Virus record (IMG/VR): IMGVR_UViG_3300005534_000024
Coordinates: 1 to 40,068 of that record
From: a virus
Direction: 5' to 3' (one strand)
Length of the DNA stretch: 40,068 nt
Under the pieces are notes generated by a model that saw only the letters and a list, made by a program, of their open reading frames with translations, made no database searches and was not told the origin of the DNA. The position numbers were made by a program, and so were the translations under genes. Shown here in pieces: positions 1 through 7,583 of this stretch. Position 1 is the first letter of the stretch. Each line of letters starts with the position of its first letter.

Positions 1-63
1 CCCGAGTTCCTTGCCCGGCACCTTGCGAACAAGCGCAAGCGGTACCCGGAATTACGATCATGA
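1..63 (+). CDS. 3' end of an upstream gene (partial)
   Basis: Frame 1 is open from the window edge to TGA at 61-63 and encodes a basic tail ending KRKRYPELRS. The stop overlaps the ATG of the next gene as ATGA, the arrangement seen at many junctions in this window, so it is probably a real C-terminus. Too short to identify. Confidence 0.5.
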   Translation, partial: PEFLARHLANKRKRYPELRS

Positions 64-398
64 CTCCCGACATTAACAAGATACTCGCTCGCCCATGCAA
101 CAAGGCATGCGACGCTTACGGTTCCTCCATGGGAAGGCGCGATCAGCGCGAAGGGACGCCTGAGCGCCTTCACCTTCAGAAACTCCGCTTTGTGGGAGGG
201 GACTATGATACTGGCGGTGCCTATTGGGGTGGAGGGAGCAAGGACGGTGCCATCTATTGCGCCTTCTCGCCAGAGGACACAGAGAACGACGTGCCGATTA
301 TGGTGTTCGTAAGGGCCAGGAACCGCGAGGAGGCGAAACACAAGATTCGCGATTTGCTACCCGGAGAAGGATGGAGTTTCACCTATCAAGAACGGTAA
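60..398 (+). CDS. small phage protein with GGAYWGGG motif
   Basis: 112 aa, starting at an ATGA overlap. The body reads LHLQKLRFVGGDYDTGGAYW, then an acidic segment and FVRARNREEAKHKIRDLLPG. A 'D-x-GGAYWG' core followed by a 'VRAxxREEAK' tail is a pattern I associate with short conserved phage and plasmid proteins of unknown function; that link is from memory. The N-terminal 35 residues look unrelated and the true start could be internal. First of a long same-strand run of small genes. Confidence 0.75.
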   Translation: MTPDINKILARPCNKACDAYGSSMGRRDQREGTPERLHLQKLRFVGGDYDTGGAYWGGGSKDGAIYCAFSPEDTENDVPIMVFVRARNREEAKHKIRDLLPGEGWSFTYQER

Positions 399-443
399 CG
401 AGAACGTACTAGGAAGGCCGTACGGCCCTTACAGGAGAGGATC

Positions 444-800
444 ATGGCACGCAGTACCGCACATTGGACGTTTTGCACCTTTACAAGTGGCGAACAAGGA
501 TGGCGCATTCAAGTCGACTGCGCTTCTGGTTGGACTGATTGGCCCATTCAATACGAAGATGGCAGTATCGCTTACGACTTCCCTGAGCGTATTCCCGCGA
601 GCGTTAAGAGACAAGTAGAACGCCTTTACCGAATTGGTGCCCCTGTGTCTTACTTCGGAGTCGTAAAGACGAACGGGGAAAAGGAATTACTCATTCGCAA
701 GTTCGCCACGAAGGAGGAAGCAGTCACCTGTATTAATCGACTTATGGCAACAGCGACTCCGACGTATTGGTACGAGATTCGACCGACCGAGAAAGGATAG
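444..800 (+). CDS. hypothetical protein
   Basis: 118 aa, ATG preceded by AGGAGAGGATC, a strong ribosome binding site. Rich in aromatic residues and tryptophan (WTFC, GWRI, GWTDWPI, YWYEI), with a segment FATKEEAVTCINRL that recalls the 'EEA' helix of the neighbouring gene at 60. No recognised domain. The next gene starts 4 nt after its stop, so the two are cotranscribed. Confidence 0.75.
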   Translation: MARSTAHWTFCTFTSGEQGWRIQVDCASGWTDWPIQYEDGSIAYDFPERIPASVKRQVERLYRIGAPVSYFGVVKTNGEKELLIRKFATKEEAVTCINRLMATATPTYWYEIRPTEKG

Positions 801-804
801 TCTC

Positions 805-1224
805 ATGAAGGTATACCAGAAACTCGCAACAGCTATCGATGCTTACAAGCGGTGCGTCAAAGAGGGAAACGGACTCTGGGAGGACAGGCACAAGCAAACC
901 ATCTCCGCCATTATGGACACTGCCCCGTCTGGCGCAGGTATTGATAATGGCACAAAGCTAGACCTTGAAGCGTCGACGGCGAATAAGCTAGTGTTCACCT
1001 TTGGGTTTCACCATATGAATGACGGTGGCTATTACGACGGATGGACTGAGCATGTCCTGCGCGCCGTTCCCTCCTTCGTTTGCGGAGTGGAGCTGACGAT
1101 CAGCGGCAGAAACAGAAACGATATCAAGGAGTATCTGTATGAACTGTATGAAGGTTGGCTGTCAGAGGAATGGACGGATCCTGTTCTAGCCGCTTTCACT
1201 TCCCCTCTGCAGGAGATTAGATAA
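805..1224 (+). CDS. hypothetical protein
   Basis: 139 aa; RBS GAAAGGA before ATG. Contains FGFHHMNDGGYYDGWTEHV, a 'DGGYYDGWT' segment typical of small phage proteins that describe a beta strand plus turn, then an acidic alpha-helical C-terminus (EYLYELYEGWLSEEW). Its TAA overlaps the next ATG (TAATG), implying translational coupling. Function unknown. Confidence 0.75.
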   Translation: MKVYQKLATAIDAYKRCVKEGNGLWEDRHKQTISAIMDTAPSGAGIDNGTKLDLEASTANKLVFTFGFHHMNDGGYYDGWTEHVLRAVPSFVCGVELTISGRNRNDIKEYLYELYEGWLSEEWTDPVLAAFTSPLQEIR

Positions 1225-1439
1225 TGACGTTCATCGACCAAGCCCGCGAGCGAGTGAACACCATTACGAAACTCGCCTTGAAGCACGATGGCTACCCGGA
1301 AGATACCTTTGACGCTGACTTCACTCCTACCAATCCATGGCTGCCACTTCTCCGGACAGCGCGCAGGAACCTGGCGGAACACGTCATGGCCGACGAGAAG
1401 CATGGCGCGCTTGTCGTCAAAGACTTGAAGCGTGATTGA
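1224..1439 (+). CDS. hypothetical protein
   Basis: 71 aa, coupled to the preceding gene through TAATG. Mostly helical and charged (FIDQARERVNTITKLALKHD ... LLRTARRNLAEHVMADE). No domain recognised. Followed by about 95 bases without an obvious signal. Confidence 0.65.
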   Translation: MTFIDQARERVNTITKLALKHDGYPEDTFDADFTPTNPWLPLLRTARRNLAEHVMADEKHGALVVKDLKRD

Positions 1440-1534
1440 AGGATTACAAAGTTTCATATCAAAACCAGGCGTCGACTGCGGAATGATGTAAATGGCGGCA
1501 ATTGGCTGCCTTGTTCGAACGAAAGGGACGACGG

Positions 1535-1726
1535 ATGAAGTACCGAGGATACACGATATCGAAAAGCGGGATGAATTACACTGTCAACAAACCCAACGGG
1601 GAAAGACTCGGCGCCGAAATAGCGGCAACAATCGAAACGGCAAAGAAGTGGATCAATTGGGATATTTCGGAAACGATAATCTCAAACGCCCGAAAGGCAA
1701 GCGTTAAAACGAACGATAGGAGCTGA
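1535..1726 (+). CDS. small hypothetical protein
   Basis: 63 aa. I chose ATG 1535 (MKYRGYTISKSGMNY) because AAAGGGACGACGG lies just upstream; an in-frame start at 1502 adds 11 residues without a better site. The pattern Y-x-G-Y-x-I ... Y-x-V-x-x-P-N-G-E-x-L-G ... AKKWIN matches short phage proteins with a two-strand hairpin plus helix. An alternative overlapping frame (1492-1707) reads like a shadow. Confidence 0.65.
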   Translation: MKYRGYTISKSGMNYTVNKPNGERLGAEIAATIETAKKWINWDISETIISNARKASVKTNDRS

Positions 1727-1728
1727 TC

Positions 1729-2088
1729 ATGGAATACACTTTGACTCTGCATGGCTACTGCGGAATGCCCATACCGATTGAGGAAGGCGATAGGGAAACG
1801 GTTCGCCAGAAGGCTGCCGCATGGCTTCGTTCCCTGCGAAGAGACGGGTTCCCTATCGCGCTGTTGGAGAAGGGCAAAGAGTGGGAGGTACAGGAACCGG
1901 ACGACTGCGTTATGGTGCCTGACTGCTGCGGGATCCTTCACATTCGCCAGAAGCCCGTTCGCATGGTGACGTGTTGGGAATGCGACGAGGAGTTTCCTGC
2001 TGGAGAGTATCACGAATGTTTGGTAGACGAGGAATGGGAAGCAGAGGAGAAAGCGCGCCTGACGCAAGAAGAAGAGGTAGAGGACTAG
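1729..2088 (+). CDS. small zinc-ribbon-like protein
   Basis: 119 aa, RBS TAGGAGC. The N-terminal part is mixed alpha/beta; the C-terminal third has TCWECDEEF and EYHEC, giving a CxxC...HxxC arrangement that may bind zinc, followed by a very acidic tail ending EEEVED. Same-strand neighbour spacing is 2 bases upstream and 40 downstream. Function unknown. Confidence 0.7.
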   Translation: MEYTLTLHGYCGMPIPIEEGDRETVRQKAAAWLRSLRRDGFPIALLEKGKEWEVQEPDDCVMVPDCCGILHIRQKPVRMVTCWECDEEFPAGEYHECLVDEEWEAEEKARLTQEEEVED

Positions 2089-2128
2089 CGGAACCGCCGC
2101 ACAGGATTACAGAGGGAAAGGTACGACC

Positions 2129-2446
2129 ATGGCATACTTATACAAGATTGATCCGCAGTTCTATCATGGCAATTATCACTATTCAACACACCCGACTCAC
2201 AATCGGGAAAGCTACTACTCCCTTCGCTCGCAAGTCAGGAAGTGGAGACGGCAAGGGATAGCGCGCATGGACGTGCTATGGTATGCGCCTTCCCTAGGCA
2301 TTGAACCCTACACGACCGAGGTAACGCGGAGGGAAGCGTACGATTGGGGAAGCAAAACCTGGTATACCGTTCCGCGGCTATGTTCGCCACGATTACACTG
2401 GGGTTTGCGAGTCGCTGTCAATGCATGCGTCGGTCGGCTGCCGTAA
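2129..2446 (+). CDS. hypothetical protein
   Basis: 105 aa, ATG preceded by GGGAAAGG. The first 75 residues are tyrosine-rich and look like normal protein (YKIDPQFYHGNYHY, AYDWGSKTWYTV). The last 25 residues look less natural, while another frame from about 2350 on reads smoothly (GYVRHDYTGVCESLSMHA), so an ancestral frameshift near 2350-2370 is possible. Function unknown. Confidence 0.6.
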   Translation: MAYLYKIDPQFYHGNYHYSTHPTHNRESYYSLRSQVRKWRRQGIARMDVLWYAPSLGIEPYTTEVTRREAYDWGSKTWYTVPRLCSPRLHWGLRVAVNACVGRLP

Positions 2447-2468
2447 TCATTACGAGGAGGAGACGAAC

Positions 2469-2630
2469 GTGTATCAAGTTCACTATTCGCTTAACGTTGG
2501 CGGCCCTTGGTATCTTCTTGAGCATACAGTGTTTACGCTGCAGGAGGCGTGGGACTGTGCAGCCTTCTGGCGGGACTACAGCAAAGACGGGTACGCCGTT
2601 CGAATTTCGCCGATTGTTGCTACTAAATAA
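2469..2630 (+). CDS. small hypothetical protein, GTG start
   Basis: 53 aa from GTG 2469 (VYQVHYSLNVGGPWYLL), chosen because GAGGAGGAGA sits 7 bases upstream; an in-frame ATG at 2421 lies inside the preceding gene. Contains an 'F-T-L-Q-E-A-W-D-C-A-A-F-W' helix and a final strand AVRISPIV. Unknown function. Confidence 0.65.
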   Translation: MYQVHYSLNVGGPWYLLEHTVFTLQEAWDCAAFWRDYSKDGYAVRISPIVATK

Positions 2631-2642
2631 GGAGACGTCAAC

Positions 2643-3059
2643 ATGGTCGCCACAATTACGCTCAACAACTTTGACTTCCAATTCTCTGACAGTGACGTTG
2701 TAAACCCTGATGATTACATCCCGAAGGGAGAATACAATCCGCATAACGTTCGCCCATGGCTTCTTCACCACGAAGGGCTTTCTCTCGCCATTGTGTTTGC
2801 CGAATGCCTGCAAGACGCCTTAGACGAAGCAGCAGACGCCGGCAAGCTCGACAGGTTCCAAGTGGCAGAGGAGGACATGGGAGATTACGGAGACGACGAA
2901 GAGGGTATCACTCGGTTGGGGAACGCGTCTGAGCCCTTTGATATTGAAAGTGTTGGCGTATTGGAATTGCCTAATCCACCCTTCTCGTTTTGCGCGCTGT
3001 TGAAAGCGACCGACGAACGCGTACAGCGATTGGTGCAGTTTCATCGGAGTAAGCTCTAA
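2643..3059 (+). CDS. hypothetical protein
   Basis: 138 aa, RBS TAAGGAGACGTCAAC. Starts with a beta-rich segment (TITLNNFDFQFSDSDVV), has HEGLSLAIVFAECLQDALDE and an acidic stretch EEDMGDYGDDEEG. Resembles small conserved phage proteins by composition only; no domain recognised. Confidence 0.75.
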   Translation: MVATITLNNFDFQFSDSDVVNPDDYIPKGEYNPHNVRPWLLHHEGLSLAIVFAECLQDALDEAADAGKLDRFQVAEEDMGDYGDDEEGITRLGNASEPFDIESVGVLELPNPPFSFCALLKATDERVQRLVQFHRSKL

Positions 3060-3099
3060 CTTCAAGCCGGCGCCTTTGTTGGGGTGGTGAGGAGAAGCT

Positions 3100-3411
3100 A
3101 TGCGGCAATTGAGAATGACAAAATACGGGTTACAGGAAAACGCCATAGGGTTAACCGTCACTTGGACTGAGCATGGTCGGGAACACTTAGCGCGAGTTAC
3201 GGGTTACGCTTTGAAGAAGACGTCTGGAGATAACTCAGTCCTTGTCCTGCAAACCGCGTACTTCAACGGAGAGCAGGCTCCGTTTGTCTCTCCTTGGGCC
3301 GTTCGCGTGTTGGAGGAGAGGCCAGAAGACTTTGAGACTGCCGATCCTGACGAGATTACAGACGCCGCGCCAGGCGAACCACGGCGTCAAACGGAGAGGG
3401 TTCAGGAGTAG
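3100..3411 (+). CDS. hypothetical protein
   Basis: 103 aa, RBS TGAGGAGAAGC. Probably a small beta-barrel-like protein (GLTVTWTEHGREHLARVTGY ... VLVLQTAYFNGEQ) with a disordered acidic/basic tail. Unknown function. Confidence 0.7.
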   Translation: MRQLRMTKYGLQENAIGLTVTWTEHGREHLARVTGYALKKTSGDNSVLVLQTAYFNGEQAPFVSPWAVRVLEERPEDFETADPDEITDAAPGEPRRQTERVQE

Positions 3412-3484
3412 GGCTGTCTCCTTATGCCAGAAGCGGCAGAGGGTCGTCAGAATCGGCGCGTAGTGCGCCAGAGAGGATATTGAC

Positions 3485-3682
3485 ATGCAACAGAAGTTCA
3501 CCGTCCGTCAAATTGAAACAGCCGTAACCCGAGATAACGAATGGAATGGAACTTGCTTTCAAACAAGCTGGGCCGTTGGTGCCGTCGACTCTGCCGACTG
3601 CTGGCATGTCGTCAGCCGGACGCGTTCGATAGAACAGGCACGCAGGATTGCGCAGCAGTTAAATGCTGCGGAGATTTGTTGA
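3485..3682 (+). CDS. small hypothetical protein
   Basis: 65 aa, RBS AGAGAGGATATTGAC. One predicted beta meander (FQTSWAVGAVDSADCWHVV) followed by a helix EQARRIAQQLNAAEI, similar in layout to the gene at 444. Unknown. Confidence 0.65.
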   Translation: MQQKFTVRQIETAVTRDNEWNGTCFQTSWAVGAVDSADCWHVVSRTRSIEQARRIAQQLNAAEIC

Positions 3683-3692
3683 GAGGATTACA

Positions 3693-3941
3693 ATGAAGCG
3701 ATTACTCTGGTTAACCCTTCCCGTTACCTTACTCCTCGCCGGCTGCGGCGATGATTACGCGATTGTTTACCGTTCACCGTCCGGCATGGTGCGAGTGGTC
3801 GAAGACGCCGCATGGACACAGAGGAAAGCGTTTGCCTTCTCCCGACAGTTGGAGACGGCCGGCTACGCGAGGAAAGGTTCGACCCTGGTTGTCACGCACG
3901 ACGCCGCTTGTGATTTGATGAAACAGAACTCGGTTCGATAA
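3693..3941 (+). CDS. small lipoprotein
   Basis: 82 aa. Start taken at ATG 3693 after GAGAGGATTACA; an in-frame upstream start at 3663 would spoil the signal. The N-terminus MKRLLWLTLPVTLLLAGCG is a textbook type II signal peptide with lipobox LLAGC, so the mature 63-residue chain would be lipidated on Cys17 and sit at the outer face of the membrane. Asp at +3/+4 after Cys (CGDD) could favour inner-membrane retention in proteobacteria-like sorting. It is not proline-rich, so not an Rz1 spanin. Phage lipoproteins of this size often act in superinfection exclusion; that role is inference. Confidence 0.7.
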   Translation: MKRLLWLTLPVTLLLAGCGDDYAIVYRSPSGMVRVVEDAAWTQRKAFAFSRQLETAGYARKGSTLVVTHDAACDLMKQNSVR

Positions 3942-4001
3942 CTGTTCTTCAAATTACCCTGCAGAAACGATTACAAACCGCCGATAGATGAACCGGTTCC
4001 A

Positions 4002-4018
4002 ATCAGGGAACCCTGTTA
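4002..4018 (+). repeat. short inverted repeat before gene 4038
   Basis: GGTTCC-AATCA-GGGAACC lies in the 96-base gap between the lipoprotein gene and the next gene. A weak hairpin or operator-like site; no promoter pattern was found beside it. Confidence 0.3.
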
Positions 4019-4037
4019 CGAGAGCGAGGACACGAGC

Positions 4038-4517
4038 ATGCGAGACTCAATTACAGTACGACTGCAATACGATGTAAAGAGCGGCAGTGTTGCTGCGGCC
4101 AAGGAAGCTATTGAACATCGGTTTCTGCAATTCCTGCCAGGTTTGGAGGAGTTCGTCGGCCCGGATTATCACGCCAAAAGGTATAGTGCCGATGTAAACC
4201 CTGAGGAGGTGAGTGGGTATTCGAATTATCCCACTTTCCAAGTCGCCATGTTCCTCTCCAACAACAAGCCACAATATGACAATTGCCGAATCTTGGCGAA
4301 GAACGCACTCCGCGAAGAGATGCCCACCGTTTGGCTTGCCGACATGTTGAAGGAAAAGGTGGAGCAAGGATGGTTACAAATGGATCGACAGGAAGAGCAA
4401 CTGTGCGGCGATGTTGATACGCTCGCCCATTCCCTCCTCTCTGCTGCGCTTGGTCGCGTCAACTGGATGGAGATAGCCGAAGAATGGCTGAGCCAGGCGC
4501 GCGAGGAGGTTGCCTGA
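4038..4517 (+). CDS. hypothetical protein, possible small phage regulator
   Basis: 159 aa, RBS GCGAGGACACGAGC. Contains the segment SGYSNYPTFQVAMFLSNN, then a helical C-terminal half (ILAKNALREEMPTVWLADML ... NWMEIAEEWLSQAREE). 'NYPTFxVxxFLSNNxxxY' is a conserved core I associate with short plasmid and phage proteins of unknown role. The start of the next gene is 3 nt downstream. Confidence 0.75.
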   Translation: MRDSITVRLQYDVKSGSVAAAKEAIEHRFLQFLPGLEEFVGPDYHAKRYSADVNPEEVSGYSNYPTFQVAMFLSNNKPQYDNCRILAKNALREEMPTVWLADMLKEKVEQGWLQMDRQEEQLCGDVDTLAHSLLSAALGRVNWMEIAEEWLSQAREEVA

Positions 4518-4519
4518 CT

Positions 4520-4831
4520 ATGACGCGCACTCGTAAACCTACGGCGGTTGATGAATACCTGAACAGCGTTATGAATTACGGAGGCGAATATCTCCGCGTT
4601 CACGAGGTTTGTAAACGATTACGCAAGGCTGCTGCCAGTTGGGTAGATGGATGGACGCGACAGGAAGCCCTTGTCTCCTCCTATATGTGTGGTGCCATGC
4701 AGTCAGATCGGATCCTCCCTCCGCCAGAAGAGCCCGGCTGGCGCTGCGAGGGATGCGACTGCGAGGTATGGCGCGATCTTGGTCCGCACAAATGTTTTCA
4801 ATGCTTGGAAGAGGAAGAGGAGGTTTCCTGA
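4520..4831 (+). CDS. hypothetical protein with C-terminal zinc knuckle
   Basis: 103 aa. Start ATG 4520 follows GAGGAGG and begins MTRTRKPTAVDEYLNS; an in-frame ATG at 4484 lies inside the previous gene. C-terminus carries CEGCDCEVWRDLGPHKCFQC, a CxxC...CxxC zinc-binding pattern, then a glutamate tail. TGA overlaps the next ATG (TGATG). Confidence 0.7.
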   Translation: MTRTRKPTAVDEYLNSVMNYGGEYLRVHEVCKRLRKAAASWVDGWTRQEALVSSYMCGAMQSDRILPPPEEPGWRCEGCDCEVWRDLGPHKCFQCLEEEEEVS

Positions 4832-5079
4832 TGGCTTGGCAAGCGCCATGGGAAGACGAATACCGGCGGATTGACGCGCTACGTCAGCAGCTCGCCGCCG
4901 AAGGGACATGCCTTGGTTGGGGCGAATGCCGTATCAGTTTCTGGCGACTGCAGGACAAGGTTTATTGCTGCCGCAGTCATACGCAGATTGACTACTGCTG
5001 CCCGGCTGCGGAGTGGGACGCCTACAGCGCGAAGTTTCGCCGACCACTGCGAGCGGAGCCGATACCGTATTCAGATTGA
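4831..5079 (+). CDS. small cysteine-rich hypothetical protein
   Basis: 82 aa starting MAWQAPWEDEYRRIDALRQQ at the TGATG overlap; the longer frame upstream to 4639 is out-of-frame noise inside the previous gene. Six cysteines, including GTCLGWGECR and YCCRSH...DYCC, suggest metal binding. Unknown function. Confidence 0.65.
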   Translation: MAWQAPWEDEYRRIDALRQQLAAEGTCLGWGECRISFWRLQDKVYCCRSHTQIDYCCPAAEWDAYSAKFRRPLRAEPIPYSD

Positions 5080-5094
5080 AAGGAATTACCGACG

Positions 5095-5304
5095 ATGATT
5101 GACGTTTATTCAGAAGGCGTCATGTGCGCTTGTGTATGCAGCGACTTGTCACAGGAGGAAGTAATCGAGCACATGAAAACGCGCCATAGGGCCGGCGAAA
5201 CGCTTGTTTGGGAACTGTCCGAAGAACCGTTTGCGACAGGAGAGCCTAACCCTTGTCCATGCGATACGCTACCCGGCTGCAAGCACTATCTATTTTACTG
5301 CTGA
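5095..5304 (+). CDS. small cysteine-rich hypothetical protein
   Basis: 69 aa, preceded by AAAGGAATTACCG. Cysteines in CACVC near the N-terminus and CPCDTLPGC near the C-terminus; the middle has an EEVIEHMKTRH helix as in zinc-finger-like proteins. Unknown function. Confidence 0.65.
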   Translation: MIDVYSEGVMCACVCSDLSQEEVIEHMKTRHRAGETLVWELSEEPFATGEPNPCPCDTLPGCKHYLFYC

Positions 5305-5317
5305 CGAGAGGGATACA

Positions 5318-5377
5318 ATGGATACAACTGCGACCATTACACTCGAATCAGTTAGGTTAACGGGAGGACCCTTGTAA
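5318..5377 (+). CDS. 19-residue mini-ORF
   Basis: ATG 5318 after GAGAGGGATACA encodes MDTTATITLESVRLTGGPL and stops in a TAATG overlap with the next ORF. Its core TITLESVRL matches the start of the protein at 5578 (VTLESVGLK), also at DNA level (ATTACACTCGAATC versus GTTACACTCGAATC). This suggests a partial duplication of the 5' end of that gene, now a leader peptide or remnant. Confidence 0.45.
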   Translation: MDTTATITLESVRLTGGPL

Positions 5378-5553
5378 TGAGGGTATTACTGACGGTAATG
5401 TTGGGTAAAGCTAAAAGGCAAAGACTCATCGAAATACCAGAATCTGATTTGGTGCGCTATAAGAACGATGAAGAGCGCAAAGAGGTAATTAACGACCATC
5501 TAGAGCAATTCGTCTGGGAACACGTCAAAGCGGAATACGAGATTATCAAATAA
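5377..5553 (+). CDS. small hypothetical protein
   Basis: 58 aa starting MRVLLTVMLGKAKRQRLIEI, coupled to the mini-ORF through TAATG; GGGAGGACCCTTG provides its RBS. Mixed hydrophobic/basic N-terminus and acidic helix (NDEERKEVINDHLEQFVWEH). No domain recognised. Confidence 0.6.
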   Translation: MRVLLTVMLGKAKRQRLIEIPESDLVRYKNDEERKEVINDHLEQFVWEHVKAEYEIIK

Positions 5554-5577
5554 TTATTACTTAAAGGAGATTCATTA

Positions 5578-6537
5578 ATGGTTACACTCGAATCGGTCGG
5601 CCTAAAAGTCACTGCGTCTCAAACCACGCCTAGCAAGCCCGGCAAGGCGCCGCGGCCCGTCTGGGAAGTATCCGGACTTACCGGAGGGTTCGAAGACCTT
5701 CTTTACTCCCTCGGCGGTAAGAAGTGGCGTAGGGCCTTCTCCTTCTGGCACGACCCGACTGCAGAACTGTTGGAAGCTCTCCAAACGGCCGAGCGCACCT
5801 CCTTTGCCGAGCGCAAGGAAGGAGAACAGGAACGCGCTGCGGAACGAGCCGAGCGATACCGGGGGTATGCGGCTAATGCGGAGGCCAAGTCAGAGGCTGC
5901 CCATGAGAAGTTCCGCGCCATCCTTGACCCTATCCCGCTAGGGCAGCCGATTCTCGTCGGACATTACAGCGAAGCCCGGCACCGGAAGGCGCTGTCACGC
6001 GCTGACGCGGCGTTAGGGAAAGCCGTACAGGAAGCAGACAAGGCCAAGCATTACAAGAGCCGCGCTTTCTCCTCCTCTTGCAAGGCAGAAGGGCATGACG
6101 TCGGCTTTATGGCGCGCAGGTTGAAGGAGTCAGAAGCGGAGTTACGACGCTTGCAGCGTGTCCTTGCTGATTCGAACGAGGACATGTGCGGGAAGTACTC
6201 GCCCGATATAATCGAGCGCGAAAACTTGCGATTTGGTATTCTTATTTCTGAATACAAAGAGCGCGTAGCTTACTGGCAGCAGCAGATTGACGAAGCGGGA
6301 GGCGTTCCGTTGGCCCCGACCCCAGAGAAGCCGTCGAACATAAACAAGGGAGATTATGTATACTCCGATAGGGATTGGTGGCAAGTGATTAGGGTTAATG
6401 CGAAGACGGTTACGGCACAATGCCTGCTTCGTGGCTGCGATACATTTAAACCTAAAATCCCGTATGCGGAGATTGAGAAGGTGATTACGGCTGGGGAGTA
6501 TGAGGCGGCGGTTGCGAAGAAGGAGGCGTCAAAGTGA
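5578..6537 (+). CDS. DUF3560 domain protein
   Basis: 319 aa, RBS AAAGGAGATTCATTA. Residues 1-65 are a compact N-terminal domain (TASQTTPSKPGKAPRPVWEV, WRRAFSFWHDP). Residues about 80-150 are alpha-helical with ERAERYRGYAANAEAKSEAA and then PLGQPILVGHYSEARHRKAL, the hallmark 'IPxGQPILVGHHSE' of DUF3560. A coiled-coil region follows (ARRLKESEAELRRLQRVLAD) and a C-terminal beta segment (KGDYVYSDRDWWQVIRVNAK). DUF3560 occurs in plasmid and phage proteins, sometimes near anti-restriction genes; biochemical role unknown. Its stop overlaps the next gene's GTG. Confidence 0.85.
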   Translation: MVTLESVGLKVTASQTTPSKPGKAPRPVWEVSGLTGGFEDLLYSLGGKKWRRAFSFWHDPTAELLEALQTAERTSFAERKEGEQERAAERAERYRGYAANAEAKSEAAHEKFRAILDPIPLGQPILVGHYSEARHRKALSRADAALGKAVQEADKAKHYKSRAFSSSCKAEGHDVGFMARRLKESEAELRRLQRVLADSNEDMCGKYSPDIIERENLRFGILISEYKERVAYWQQQIDEAGGVPLAPTPEKPSNINKGDYVYSDRDWWQVIRVNAKTVTAQCLLRGCDTFKPKIPYAEIEKVITAGEYEAAVAKKEASK

Positions 6538-6737
6538 CCTGGTTACAATTGTATGAACAGATTCGGGCAATGACGCCCGAGGAGAAGCTTCTGCCTGTAC
6601 GGATTCGCATGACACTGCCTTTTCAAGACGTTTTCAGAGAAGTAAACATTGAACGATCCGACAAAGCGTATCTTCTCGAAGGAGAGGACAATCCAAAAGC
6701 AGGCGTAATTCGCAAAGGCGAACTGTATCTTTGGTGA
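6534..6737 (+). CDS. small hypothetical protein, GTG start
   Basis: 67 aa from GTG 6534, overlapping the preceding TGA (GTGA) with AAGGAGGCGTC upstream. Sequence has an amphipathic N-terminus (WLQLYEQIRAMTPEEKLLPV) then beta strands (FQDVFREVNIERSDKAYLLE). Resembles a small phage regulator by layout only. Confidence 0.65.
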   Translation: MTWLQLYEQIRAMTPEEKLLPVRIRMTLPFQDVFREVNIERSDKAYLLEGEDNPKAGVIRKGELYLW

Positions 6738-6747
6738 GAGGAGAAAA

Positions 6748-7140
6748 ATGCCGAGAAGCTGGAAACCAGAAATGCTTGAGTGCGCGTGTTGTCATAAGGA
6801 TTACGTATCTTACATGGGCAGCGATGAGATTTTCTGCTCAATACAATGTCAACGCGCAAGTACGCAATCTGTATCTTTAGAGAGAGGAAGACACACGATG
6901 AAACGACAAGGCACCATAAACTCCCTTTGCCGGGAGTTCCCTGCGTTGGCCGATCAAATCCGCCGAGCAGGAACGCGAATCATAGAAGATCACAGCCGAG
7001 AGGAAACGATTTACGGGTTCGAAGAGCGCCTTGGCGAACCTGTGCCGCGCACATACCGACTTTACTTCAGCGTATTCGCCAAGCCGAACATACCCGGCGA
7101 CACCATTCTGTGGTTGACGGATGAGGGGTGCCACAACTGA
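6748..7140 (+). CDS. zinc-ribbon protein with possible internal second gene
   Basis: 130 aa from ATG 6748 (RBS GAGAGGAGAAAA). The first 50 residues have ECACCHKDYVSY and EIFCSIQC, a treble-clef type CxxC...CxxxC pair. There is no stop before an in-frame ATG at 6898 that has its own good site AGAGAGGAAGACACACG and starts MKRQGTINSLCREFPALADQ. Either one fused protein is made, or the 80-residue C-terminal part is also translated alone. An ancestral stop loss between two small genes would explain this. Confidence 0.6.
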   Translation: MPRSWKPEMLECACCHKDYVSYMGSDEIFCSIQCQRASTQSVSLERGRHTMKRQGTINSLCREFPALADQIRRAGTRIIEDHSREETIYGFEERLGEPVPRTYRLYFSVFAKPNIPGDTILWLTDEGCHN

Positions 7141-7391
7141 TGGATTACGAAGCGCAACTGTTAGAGGCCATAGCGCGCGGCGTGAAGGCCGTTCTTTACC
7201 GTCTCCATTACCGCCAAGCGACGACCGACGACGAGGGCGAGTTGCTCTCCTACTGCAGGTCCATCGACGATGCGCTTGAGGAATGGCGTGAAAGTCGGCG
7301 ACCTAAGGCTACCCATGATGAAAGCCCGCCCGAGCCGGGGGAGCGCAACCGTGCCGATAGGCAGGACATCGCCGACAGTCAAGGGCATTAA
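7140..7391 (+). CDS. small hypothetical protein
   Basis: 83 aa beginning MDYEAQLLEAIARGVKAVLY at a TGATG overlap. Helical N-terminal half, charged disordered C-terminal half (ESPPEPGERNRADRQD). No recognised domain. Next ATG follows its TAA directly. Confidence 0.65.
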   Translation: MDYEAQLLEAIARGVKAVLYRLHYRQATTDDEGELLSYCRSIDDALEEWRESRRPKATHDESPPEPGERNRADRQDIADSQGH

Positions 7392-7583
7392 ATGAAGAAA
7401 CAGGATATTACCTTTGAACTCGGCCGCATGTATTTCCACGAAAAGTACGGGGTGGGCACTGTGCTGGAGATCGCACATAGACCTAACGGGTTCTCTGGCG
7501 ATCTTGTCCGCATGTTGACACTCGGCGGGATCGTTGAGTTCATCCTTGGAAGTGCGCTGGCCGATGAATGGGCGCGCGCCTAA
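7392..7583 (+). CDS. small hypothetical protein
   Basis: 63 aa. Contains MYFHEKYGVGTVLEI, an SH3-like 'F-H-x-x-Y-G-x-G-T-V-L' turn, then a helical tail. Last gene of the left rightward block; converges on the packaging operon read from the other strand. Confidence 0.6.
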   Translation: MKKQDITFELGRMYFHEKYGVGTVLEIAHRPNGFSGDLVRMLTLGGIVEFILGSALADEWARA

